A stretch of 49,998 nucleotides of DNA. Origin: Propionibacterium sp. Lineage in GTDB: Bacteria > Actinomycetota > Actinomycetes > Propionibacteriales > Propionibacteriaceae. The notes under the pieces were generated by a model, which worked only from the letters and a program-made list of their open reading frames with translations, made no database searches and was not told where the DNA came from. The position numbers and the translations under genes were made by a program. Position 1 is the stretch's first letter. Each line of letters opens with the position of its first letter. The stretch is from NCBI GenBank assembly GCA_012838755.1, contig DUOQ01000046.1:1-49998 (forward strand), in the 5' to 3' direction. Positions 16,633 to 25,100 of this stretch are shown here, piece by piece.

Positions 16633-17769
16633 ATGACCGAGCAGGTCACCGCTGACGTGGCCGAGGCCGGCACCGAGGTTGCGGACGCCCTCGCGGCGTC
16701 CACGTCCGAGGCGTCCCTGCGACGCTCCGAGGAGCGCAGCCGCGCGATCGAGGCGCAGATCGCCAAGGACCCCTCCGAGTTCCGCATGCTGACCGGTGAC
16801 CGCCCGACCGGCCACCTGCACATTGGCCACTACTTCGGCTCGCTGGCCAACCGGGTGGCCCTGCAGGACGCCGGCGTCGAGACCTTCGTGCTCATCGCCG
16901 ACTACCAGGTGATCGCCGACCGCGACGGCGTGGGGGAGATCGGCGACCGCGTGCGCTCCCTCGTCACCGACTACCTCGCCGCCGGCATCGACCCGGCGCG
17001 CACCACGATCTTCGCCCACTCGGCGATCCCGGCACTGAATCAGCTGATGCTGCCGTTCCTCTCGCTGGTGAGCGACTCGGAGCTCTACCGCAACCCCACG
17101 GTGAAGGCCGAGCACGAGGCCACGCAGGGACGCCCCATGTCGGGGCTGCTGCTGACCTACCCGGTCCACCAGGCCGCCGACATCCTGTTCTGCAAGGCGA
17201 ACCTCGTGCCCGTCGGCAAGGACCAGCTGCCCCACCTGGAGCAGACCCGCGTCGTCGCCCGGCGGTTCGACGAGCGGTACGGCCGCGTCGACCCGGCCCG
17301 CCCGATCTTCCCGCAGGCCGACGCCCTGCTCAGCTCGGGGTCGCTGATCCTGGGCATGGACGGCACCAAGATGAGCAAGTCGAAGGGCAACACCATCGAG
17401 TTGCGGATGAGCGCCGACGAGACCGCGAAGCTGATCAAGCGTGCCGTCACCGACTCCGACCGCCACATCACCTACGACCCGGCCAACCGCCCGGCCGTCG
17501 CGAACCTGCTCTCGCTGGCCGGCCTGTGCGCCGACCGCGACCCGGCCGAGATCGCCGAGGAGATCGGGGACGGCGGGGGTGGCGGCCTGAAGAAGTACCT
17601 CACCGAGGTCCTCAACGAGAAGTTCGCCCCGCTGCGCGCCCGCCGCGCCGAGCTCGAGTCCGAGCGCGGCCACATCCAGCAGGTGTTGCGCGACGGCAAC
17701 GAACGCGCCAACGCCATCGCCGACGCCACCCTCGCCGAGGTGCGGCAGGCGATGGGCATGGTCTACTGA
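16633..17769 (+). CDS. trpS: Tryptophanyl-tRNA synthetase
   Basis: This 378-residue class I synthetase charges tRNA-Trp. The HIGH motif is HLHIGHYFG (residues 61-69) and the KMSKS loop is DGTKMSKSKGNT. An N-terminal extension of about 48 residues rich in Ala/Glu precedes the core. At the position of Geobacillus stearothermophilus TrpRS His43, which contacts the competitive inhibitor indolmycin, this enzyme has Gln92 (ADYQVIADRD). Sequences of this type resemble the indolmycin-resistant auxiliary TrpRS of Streptomyces, whose gene is reported to be under attenuation. The ATG at 16633 has AAGGAG with about 6-nt spacing. The 3' end overlaps the next gene (TGATG). Resistance is inference. Confidence 0.95.
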   Translation: MTEQVTADVAEAGTEVADALAASTSEASLRRSEERSRAIEAQIAKDPSEFRMLTGDRPTGHLHIGHYFGSLANRVALQDAGVETFVLIADYQVIADRDGVGEIGDRVRSLVTDYLAAGIDPARTTIFAHSAIPALNQLMLPFLSLVSDSELYRNPTVKAEHEATQGRPMSGLLLTYPVHQAADILFCKANLVPVGKDQLPHLEQTRVVARRFDERYGRVDPARPIFPQADALLSSGSLILGMDGTKMSKSKGNTIELRMSADETAKLIKRAVTDSDRHITYDPANRPAVANLLSLAGLCADRDPAEIAEEIGDGGGGGLKKYLTEVLNEKFAPLRARRAELESERGHIQQVLRDGNERANAIADATLAEVRQAMGMVY

Positions 17770-18623
17770 TGGCGGACAACGGCACCTGGGTCGTCTCGCG
17801 CCGCTCGGGCTGGCGCGGCTTCTGGGGCCTCGTCGGCATCCTGGTCTTCGGGGCGGCCGCGGTCGCCTCCCTGGTGGCCTTCGTCCAAGCCCCGCACGTC
17901 GACTCCGGGGTGCTCGTGCTGATCACCGTGCCGTTCCTCGTGATGGCCGTGGTGCTCGCCCTCGAGGGGCTGGGCCAGGGGCTCGTGCGGGTGGACGACA
18001 CCGGCTACTCGACGCCGCTGGGCCTGCGCCGCCCGTGGCGCGACGTGCTCGCCCTCGGAGCGGGTCAGGTCGAGGGACGCGAGGTCCCCGTCGTCGCCGT
18101 CCTCGGGGACGCCGGGGTCGCCCAGGACGTCTTCAGCGGGTTCGCCGACGACGACGCACCCCGCCTGCTCACCGCGCTGCGCGAGCGGGTCACGCCGGCT
18201 GGGTTCTCCTCGGTCGAGTTGGGCGCGGGGCACTGGGACGCGGTGGAGGCCGAGGCCGATCGCGCGGCGTCCGTCGTGCGGGGGAACGCCGGCCTCGAGC
18301 CGGTATCGCGGGAGCGGGTCGACTTCGGCTACCCGGGGCTGGTCGACTCGATCGTCCTCGACTACGGCACGACCGACGACGGTGAGCGCGTCGAGTTGCT
18401 GGTCCGTCAGCACACGACGCTCGCCGTGACCACCCAGGGACGCCGCTGGCTGCGCCAGGACCGCAAGCGCTCGGCCGACCCCGCCACCCAGGTGGGCCTG
18501 CTGTTCGGGCCCCACACGGTCGAACTCGTGGAGGCGACCGCCGGGGGCTTCGACCGGCTCGTCGTGCACGCCGAGGGACAGCGCCCGCTGCCCTTCAACG
18601 CCGAGGAGCCCGACCGCTTCTGA
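17769..18623 (+). CDS. Membrane protein of unknown function, coupled to trpS
   Basis: This 284-residue protein has two hydrophobic helices (about residues 18-40 and 48-67) after a short basic N-terminus (VVSRRSGWRGFWGLVGILVF). A soluble domain of about 215 residues follows, probably cytoplasmic. The domain includes RVDDTGYSTPLGLRRPWRDV, where a PH-like or YdbS-like strand pattern is possible but unproven, and ends RPLPFNAEEPDRF. I do not recognise a named family. The ATG overlaps the trpS stop codon (TGATG), so it is probably translated from the same attenuated mRNA. A Tyr/Trp residue pattern typical of transporters is not evident. Confidence 0.75.
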   Translation: MADNGTWVVSRRSGWRGFWGLVGILVFGAAAVASLVAFVQAPHVDSGVLVLITVPFLVMAVVLALEGLGQGLVRVDDTGYSTPLGLRRPWRDVLALGAGQVEGREVPVVAVLGDAGVAQDVFSGFADDDAPRLLTALRERVTPAGFSSVELGAGHWDAVEAEADRAASVVRGNAGLEPVSRERVDFGYPGLVDSIVLDYGTTDDGERVELLVRQHTTLAVTTQGRRWLRQDRKRSADPATQVGLLFGPHTVELVEATAGGFDRLVVHAEGQRPLPFNAEEPDRF

Positions 18624-18625
18624 CC

Positions 18626-19073
18626 AGGCGGCTGCTGGGGTTCTTGGACTTTCACCGGGGCCACCCTCGCGTGGAAGACCCAGGGTTGGGGGGCGTCCTG
18701 TTGGGGCGTTCCGTGCCGCCCACGACCATGACCCTGGGTGGGCTGCTCAAGCACCTGCCGTTCGTGCAGGACTACTGGTTCGCTGTGATCATCTGCGAGG
18801 CGCGACCCGCACCCTCCGTTCGACGCCGCAGACGGGGACTGGAACAACGCGTCCGGCGACGACCTGCTCGACCTCTGGGAGGACGCGGTGGACCGCTCGC
18901 GGGCGATCGTGGCGGAGGAACTCGCCGAGCAGGGCGGGGCCGCCCTCGACGAGACCCACCCCCTGGGGCGTGACCGGGTCAGCCTGCGCTGGGTGCTGGT
19001 GCACATGGTCGAGGGGTACGCGCGCCACAACGGGCACGCGGACCTCCTGCGCGAATCAGTCGAAGGGCAGTGA
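18626..19073 (+). pseudogene. Decayed DinB-superfamily (DUF664) gene
   Basis: Pieces of one DUF664 protein appear in alternating frames. LLGFLDFHR is in the frame of position 18644. ATLAWKTQG is in the frame of 18660. SVPPTTMTLGGLLKHLPFVQ followed by DYWFAVI returns to the first frame. DPHPPFDAADGDW through VSLRWVLVHMVEGYARHNGH and the stop are in the frame of 18888. At least three frameshifts are needed to restore the protein, and its usual N-terminus is missing because the remnant begins at the end of the upstream gene. DUF664/DinB proteins are often mycothiol-dependent transferases. Sequencing error could explain one shift but hardly three. Confidence 0.8.
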
Positions 19074-19076
19074 GGC

Positions 19077-20600
19077 TCAGGCCTCCGCCGGCGGGGTGGA
19101 CGCCCCTTCCCGGCCGCGGCCGCCCCGACGCCGGCGACGGCGCGGTGCACCCTCCCGGGACTCGGGGGACTGGTCACCCTCCGCCCTCGCGAAGGGCTCG
19201 CCGGTGGGCCGGGTCGCCTCACCCGCGGCGTCCGCCACGACCTCGCCGTTGCGGAGGCGACGGCGGGTGCGCTCACGGCTCGGACGCTCCTCGCGGGGCT
19301 TGCGCGGTGCGCGCTCGCGGGGGGCCTCCTCGCGCGGCGGGCGGATGCGCCCCTTCGTGCCCTCGGGGATGCCGAGGTCGGTGTGCAGGTGCGGGCTCGT
19401 CGAGTAGGTCTCGGGCGGGTCGGGGTGGTCGAGGTCGAGGGTCCGGTTGATGACCTTCCACCGGGTGAGGTCCTGCCAGTCGACCAGCGTGACCGCGACG
19501 CCCTTTGCGCCGGCGCGGCCCGTGCGGCCGATGCGGTGCACGTAGGTCTTGTCGTCGTCGGGGCACTCGTGGTTGACCACGTGGGTGATGTCGGCGACGT
19601 CGATGCCGCGGGCGGCGACGTCGGTCGCGACGAGCACCTTGACGCGGTCCTCGCGGAACTTCGTCAGCGCCCGCTCGCGCAGCACCTGGCTCAGGTCGCC
19701 GTGGATGCTGGTGGCCGCGAAGCCGCGCTCCTCGAGGTCGTCGGCCAGGCGCTGGGCGGCCCGCTTGGTGCGGGTGAACACCATCACCTTGCCGGCGTGG
19801 TCGGCCTGGATGATCCGGGCGATGATCTCGGGCTTGTCGAGGTCGTGGGCCTGGTACACGAACTGGGTCGTGTCGGGCACCGTCATCTCGGCGTCATGGG
19901 CCTCGGCGCGGATGTTCACCGGCTGGGTCAGGTGGCTGCGGGACAGGCCGACGATCGCGCTCGGCATCGTGGCCGAGAACAGCAGCGTCTGCCGCGAGGC
20001 GGGGGTGCGGGCGATGAGCCGCTCGACGTCGGGCAGGAAGCCGAGGTCGAGCATCTCGTCGGCCTCGTCGAGCACGAGCACCCTGACGTGGCTCAGGTCG
20101 AGGCTGCGCCGGTTGGCCAGGTCGAGCAGGCGGCCCGGGGTGCCGACGACCACGTCGACGCCCCTCTCGAGCGCGTCGAGCTGCGGCTCGTAGCCGACCC
20201 CGCCGTACACGGTCAGGATGCGCGCGTGACGCACCTGCGAGGCGTCCTTGAGGTCCTCGGTGATCTGGAGGGCCAGCTCACGCGTCGGCGTCATGACGAG
20301 CGCCTGCGGCTTGCCCGGGTACTTGAGGTCGGCGTAGCCGGCGTCGGACTCGACGACGACCCGCTCCAGCAGGCTGATGCCGAAGGCCAGCGTCTTGCCG
20401 GTGCCAGTGCGTGCCTGGCCGATCATGTCGGTGCCCACCATCGCGATCGGCAGGCTCATGGCCTGGATCGGGAACGGGTGCGTGATGCCCTTGCGGGCCA
20501 GCGACTCGACGATCTCGGGGCGCACGCCCAGGTCGGCGAAGGTCTGCTTGGCGGCGGCGGGGGCTTCGGGGGTCTCGGGGGCGTCGGTGGTGTCTGCCAC
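19077..20600 (-). CDS. DEAD-box ATP-dependent RNA helicase
   Basis: This 507-residue SF2 helicase has the Q-motif region TFADLGVRPEIVESL and HPFPIQ, Walker A ARTGTGKT (63-70), VLDEADEML, FSATMP, ARGIDVADITHVVNHECP and HRIGRTGRAG. The C-terminal 90 residues are rich in Arg, Glu and Pro, with REEAPRERAPRKPREERPSR-like sequence that is probably an RNA-binding tail. It is the RhlE/CsdA-like type used in ribosome assembly or RNA decay; a homologue sits near DUF3107 in mycobacteria (Rv3211). The GTG at 20600 lacks a clear ribosome-binding site. A CTG eight codons further up, preceded by GAGG at suitable spacing, would give a start LSETILPD and may be the true start. Confidence 0.93.
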   Translation of the reverse strand: MADTTDAPETPEAPAAAKQTFADLGVRPEIVESLARKGITHPFPIQAMSLPIAMVGTDMIGQARTGTGKTLAFGISLLERVVVESDAGYADLKYPGKPQALVMTPTRELALQITEDLKDASQVRHARILTVYGGVGYEPQLDALERGVDVVVGTPGRLLDLANRRSLDLSHVRVLVLDEADEMLDLGFLPDVERLIARTPASRQTLLFSATMPSAIVGLSRSHLTQPVNIRAEAHDAEMTVPDTTQFVYQAHDLDKPEIIARIIQADHAGKVMVFTRTKRAAQRLADDLEERGFAATSIHGDLSQVLRERALTKFREDRVKVLVATDVAARGIDVADITHVVNHECPDDDKTYVHRIGRTGRAGAKGVAVTLVDWQDLTRWKVINRTLDLDHPDPPETYSTSPHLHTDLGIPEGTKGRIRPPREEAPRERAPRKPREERPSRERTRRRLRNGEVVADAAGEATRPTGEPFARAEGDQSPESREGAPRRRRRRGGRGREGASTPPAEA

Positions 20601-20643
20601 GTCGGGCAGGATGGTCTCGCTCAGGGTCGTGCCTCACTACTTT

Positions 20644-20659
20644 CCGGCCGCGAGGCCGG
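20644..20659 (-). terminator. Small hairpin between DUF3107 and the RNA helicase gene
   Basis: CCGGCC and GGCCGG form a 6-bp stem with a 4-nt loop in the 152-nt gap. There is no T-run on the minus strand, so it may be a terminator after DUF3107 or just part of the helicase 5' leader. Confidence 0.3.
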
Positions 20660-20752
20660 GCATCGATACCCGCTGCGCAAGGCGCGACGCACTGGGGTGC
20701 GCTCCGGCGGCGGGGACGCACATGAGCCGTGCGTACCCGCCCATCGTAGCGC

Positions 20753-20983
20753 TCAGGAGTTGAGCGCGCCGAAACCGACGGGTCGGGCGTTCTCGGCACC
20801 GAGGTCGACGTAGGCCACCTGGCCGGCCGGGATCAGCACCTTGCGGCCCTTGTCGTCGATGAGCGTGAGCACGCCGTTCTTCGCCAGCGCGTCGGCCAGC
20901 GCGGACTCGACGTCGTCTGCCGAGGACTTCGTCTCGACCACGACCTCGCGGGCGACGTGGCGGATACCGACCTTGACTTCCAT
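20753..20983 (-). CDS. DUF3107-family protein
   Basis: This 76-residue protein, MEVKVGIRHVAREVVVE through LIPAGQVAYVDLGAE, matches DUF3107, a small conserved actinobacterial protein (TB9.4/Rv3208A in M. tuberculosis) of unknown function. The ATG is preceded by AGAAGGGG with about 6-nt spacing. It lies upstream of the RNA helicase gene on the same strand, separated by 152 nt. Confidence 0.88.
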   Translation of the reverse strand: MEVKVGIRHVAREVVVETKSSADDVESALADALAKNGVLTLIDDKGRKVLIPAGQVAYVDLGAENARPVGFGALNS

Positions 20984-21044
20984 GGGTGACCCCTTCTCGC
21001 AGTGTGCGCTGCCACCCTACCTGCGGGCCGTGCCGGCTCCCGCC

Positions 21045-21112
21045 GGGTGTGCAGTTCGAGGCGGCGTGTCTATCGCTGGGGCGATAGTTCTGTGAGCGCG
21101 AAGTGCACACCC
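21045..21112. repeat. Nested palindromic element, two-tier inverted repeat
   Basis: The outer arms 21045-21058 (GGGTGTGCAGTTCG) and 21099-21112 (CGAAGTGCACACCC) pair at 13 of 14 positions. Between them is a perfect inner hairpin, CTATCGC TGGG GCGATAG (21070-21087). It lies between the 3' end of the NHEJ polymerase gene and the DUF3107 start. It may be a REP-like interspersed element, a terminator or an operator. I saw no second copy in this window. Confidence 0.6.
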
Positions 21113-21121
21113 GGGGGTGTG

Positions 21122-22033
21122 TCAGGACGGCAGCGTGCCGCGGCGTCCGGTGAGGAGCGGCTCGAACAGGTCGCCGTGCTGCTCGACGCGCTCCAGCACC
21201 TGGGCGGAGGTGAAGCGCAGGTCGGCCCCCTCGGTGGCGGCCTCCACCTCGTGCCACGCCAGGGGGGTGGACGCCGTGGGCTCGTCCTTGGCACGCAGCG
21301 AGTACGCGCACACGGTGGTGCGGCCGGGGAGGTTCTGGTTGACGTCGACGAGGATCTTGCCGGCGCGGGCGTCCTTGGCGATCTCGGTCACGAACAGCTG
21401 GGGGTGCAACTCGACCAGGCGCTGGCCGAAGGCCCTCACCCAGGTGAGCACGTCCCGGCTCCGGGTGGGTTCGAGCGGGGCGTACAACTGCAGGCCCTTC
21501 GAGCCGGAGGTCTTGACGAAGCTGACCAGGCCCGCGTCCCCCAGTTCGCCGGAGATGAGCAGCGCGGCGGTCGCGATGAGCGGCATGCCCACGCCAGGCC
21601 CGGGGTCGAGGTCGATGACGAGCTGGTCGACCGGGAGGTCGTCGTCGATGGTCGTCTGCCCGGCGTCGTCGGCCACCCGCCACTGGTGGGTGTGGAGCTC
21701 GAGCGCGGCCAGGTTGGCCAGCCACACGAGCGTGGAGGTCCCCTCGACGATCGGGTACTCGATGTCCTCACTCGAGCCGACGACGTGGTGGACGCGCACC
21801 CACTCCGGCGTCCCGTTCGGGACGTTCTTCTCGAAGAAGCTCGGCTTGTCGGTGCCGTTGGGGAACCGGATCCGCGTCACCGGGCGCCCGGCGAGATGGG
21901 GGAGCATGACCGGGGCGATCGCGTGGTAGTAGGCGATGACCTCGCCCTTGGTGAACCCGTTGGGGTAGAGCACCTTGTCGAGGTTGGACAGCTTGACGGT
22001 GCGCCCGTCCACCTCGGTCATCACGTCGGCCAT
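21122..22033 (-). CDS. Stand-alone LigD-type NHEJ DNA polymerase/primase (PolDom)
   Basis: This 303-residue protein has the polymerase domain of LigD without ligase or nuclease domains. Diagnostic features are LSNLDKVLYPNGFTKGEVI (about residues 15-33), FFEKNVPNGTPEWV, the catalytic VIDLDPGPG motif with two metal-binding Asp residues, and TSGSKGLQLYAPL. These archaeo-eukaryotic primase-like enzymes add ribonucleotides and fill gaps at double-strand breaks together with Ku. The ATG at 22033 is preceded by TACGGT ending 6 nt upstream, indicating a leaderless transcript. An internal ATG at 22021 is less likely. Ku is at 7793-8599; no ATP-dependent ligase is in the window. Confidence 0.92.
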   Translation of the reverse strand: MADVMTEVDGRTVKLSNLDKVLYPNGFTKGEVIAYYHAIAPVMLPHLAGRPVTRIRFPNGTDKPSFFEKNVPNGTPEWVRVHHVVGSSEDIEYPIVEGTSTLVWLANLAALELHTHQWRVADDAGQTTIDDDLPVDQLVIDLDPGPGVGMPLIATAALLISGELGDAGLVSFVKTSGSKGLQLYAPLEPTRSRDVLTWVRAFGQRLVELHPQLFVTEIAKDARAGKILVDVNQNLPGRTTVCAYSLRAKDEPTASTPLAWHEVEAATEGADLRFTSAQVLERVEQHGDLFEPLLTGRRGTLPS

Positions 22034-22039
22034 GGCCTC

Positions 22040-22045
22040 ACCGTA
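22040..22045 (-). promoter_or_regulatory. -10 box (TACGGT) for the NHEJ polymerase gene
   Basis: On the minus strand TACGGT ends 6 nt before the ATG, consistent with leaderless transcription. It lies about 70 bp from the divergent adnA start. Confidence 0.45.
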
Positions 22046-22114
22046 CGGGCATCCCGGGCGGGCTGTCGCCGGGTGCGCCGCGTTTTGTCGGACCGCTGTG
22101 CTGGGATGGGGGAC

Positions 22115-25100
22115 ATGGTGAACGTGGTGGCCGACGCGGCCGGTCCGGTGCTCGTCCTCGGGGCGGCCGGCACCGGCAAGACCACGCTGCTGGTGGAGGC
22201 CTTGGCCGACCGCGTCCGGGCCGGCGGCCCACAGCCGCTGGTGTTCGCCGCCACCCGGCAGGCGGCGTCCGAGCTGCGCGACCGCATCGTGCGGGCGTGC
22301 GGGCAGACCACCCTCGCCCCGCAGGTCATGACCATTCACGCGTTCTGCCTGGCGCTGGTGCGCCGGTGGGGCGATGCCGAGGATGCGGTGCCCGAACTGC
22401 TCACCGCGCCCGAGCAGGAGTTCCGCATCCGCGAGCTGCTGCGCGGCTGGCGCGGCCACTGGCCGGCCGAGCTCGAGGCCGCAGTGGGCACGCGGGCCTT
22501 CGCCCAACAGGTCCGGGCCGTGCTGGCCCGCGCCCGGCAGTTGGGGCTCGACCCCGAGGACGTGTCGGCCGCGGGTGCGGCCGCAGGCGAACCCGCGTGG
22601 GGGGCGCTGGGCGAGTTCATGGGGGAGTACCTGACGATCCTCGACGCCGAGGCGAAGCTCGACTACGCCGAGCTCGTCCACCGGGCGCGCATCCTGCTGG
22701 GGCAGGAGGACGTGCTGGCCGCCGTCCGCGCCCAGTTCGACGCCGTCTGGGTCGACGACTGGGCCGAGCTCGACCCGGCCCAGATCGCGCTGGTGCGCTC
22801 CCTCGCGCCCGACGGCATGCCCGTCGTCGCGCTGGCCGACCCCGACACGTCGATCTACCGCTTCCGGGGGGGCCACCCCCGCGCCGCGGCAGAGTTCGTG
22901 CGCCTGTTCACCTCGCCGCTGGGCGAACCGCGGGTGGAGGTGCTCGACACCGCCTGGGGCCGGTCGGTGGCGCAGGCCGAGGCGCTCGCGTCCGTGGCGC
23001 GCCGGTTGGGGGCACCGGCCGTCGACGCCGACGTGGCCCGGGCGTACCGCGCGCCGCAGCCGACCGTCGCGGCGGGGGTACGGGCGATGCAGGTGTGCAC
23101 GTTCCCCGACGAGGCGACGCAGGCCCGCCACATCGCCGGGGAGCTGCGCGCCGCCCACCTCGACGACGGGCTCCCGTGGGGCGAGATGGCGGTCCTGGTC
23201 CGCTCGGGCCGCACCCAGATCCCGCCGTTGGCCCGCGCGCTCACCGACGCAGGGATCCCGGTGGAGGTCGCCGGTGACGAGGTGGGGCTGGCCTCCGAGT
23301 TGGCCGTCCGGCCGCTCCTGCTCGCGCTCGAGGTCGCCGGCCGGGGCGGCGCCCCCGACCCCGACGAGGCGCACCGCCTGCTGCTGTCGGGTTGGGGCGG
23401 GTACGACGCGGTGAGCATTCGCACCCTGGGCCGCCTGCTGCGCGGGGCCGACGCCGCTGCCGGCGGCACTCCCGCGCCCACCTTGGTCGCACAGGCCCTC
23501 GCCGGGCTGCGGGAGCGGCCCGAGGGCGAGGAGGAGCTGGCCCAGCGCCGCGACCTGCTGCGTGCGGCGGCCGGGCTGGTGGAGCGGGGCGCGCGTCCCG
23601 ACGAGGTGTTGTGGGAGCTGTGGTCCGGCACCCCTTGGCCCGACCGGTTGCGCGCCGAGGCGCTGCGGTCCGGCGAGGGGGCGGCGCGCGCCAACCGCGA
23701 CCTCGACGCCATCGTGGCCCTCTTCCAACTCGCCCACGAGTCGCTGGCCCCCGGGGGCGCCGAGGGCGTCCGCTGGTTCCTGGCCGAGGTGGCGCAGCAG
23801 CAGATCCCCGCCGACAGCCAGCGGGAGTCGGCCGTCTCGGGCCGGGGCGTCCGCGTCCTGACCGCCCACCGCGCCAAGGGGCGGGACTGGGTGTTCACCG
23901 TGGTGGCGGGGGTGCAGGAGGGGGTCTGGCCCGATGTGCGCCGGCGCGGGTCGGTCTTCGACGCCCAGCGGCTCACCTCGAACGGGTTGGGCGAGGGCGT
24001 CGTCACCCGCGAGCTGGTCGCCAGCGAGCGGCGCCTCTTCCTCCTGGCCTGCTCGCGCGCCCAGGGGCGCCTGCTGGTCACGGCCGTGGAGGGGACCGAG
24101 GGGGAGGAGGACCGTCCGTCGCGCTTCCTCACCGAGCTGGGGCTGCCGGTGCGGCACGTCGTCGACCCGCCCGTCCGACTCCACACCCTGCGTGCCCTGG
24201 TGGCCGAGTTGCGCCGCGTCGCGCAGGACGCGGAGGTGTCCCCGGGCCTGCGCGAGGCCGCGGCCGCGCGCCTGGCCGCCCTCGCCGACGCCACCGACGC
24301 CGAGGGCCGTGCGCTCGCGCCCGATGCCGACCCCAGCCGTTGGTGGGGGCTGCTCGACCCGACGAGCACCACCGCTCCGCCGCGGGGGGACGAGATCAGG
24401 CTCAGCCCCAGCCAGCTCGAGTCGGTGCTCACCTGCCCGCGCCAGTACTTCCTCGGCCGCGAGGTGAAGGCCGAACCCCCACGCGGCACGACGACCATCC
24501 TGGGCTCGGTCATCCACGCGGTCGCCGAGCGCGCGGCCACGGGGGAGCTGAACAGCGCCACGGCGTCCGAGCTGCTCGACGAGGTGTGGGCGACCATCCC
24601 GTTCCCCGCCGCGTGGCTGTCGGCATCCGAGCGTGCCGAGGCCGACGCGGCCGTCGAGCGCTTCGTGGCCTGGCAGGCCGGCCACGAGCACGCCGACGTG
24701 GTCGGGGTCGAGGTCCCGTTCCGGGCCGAGGTCGAGGTCGACGGCGAGACGGTCGTTCTGGCCGGCTCGGTCGATCGCCTCGAGCGCACGCCCACCGGCG
24801 ACCTGCGGGTGGTCGACTTCAAGACCGGCCGCTCGCTGCCGACCGTCGCCGACGCCGCGGCCAGCCCCCAGCTGGGCGTCTACCAACTCGCGATCGAGCA
24901 GGGGGGCTTCGCCGAGCACGCCCCCGGCGCCCACGCCGTCGGCGGCACCCTGGTCTACCTGCGCCACGACGGGGCGGGGGGCTGGCCCAAGGACTTCCGG
25001 CAGCCCTCCCTCGCCGAGAAGCCGCACCTCACCGACGACCCCGAGGAACTCACCCACCCCACCTGGGTGCACCACAAGGTGGCCCAGGCGCGCCGCGTGT

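Noticed and set aside
20637-20723. A 28-codon frame in the leader of the RNA helicase gene (minus strand, begins MCVPAAGAHP)
   Set aside because: A TACGAT box lies upstream, but the frame has no ribosome-binding site or recognisable peptide feature, and such frames are common by chance at this GC content.
21045-21112. LexA/SOS box in the palindromic element
   Set aside because: A GTTCGA half-site is present, but the actinobacterial SOS box needs two close half-sites (TCGAAC...GTTCGA), which are absent.
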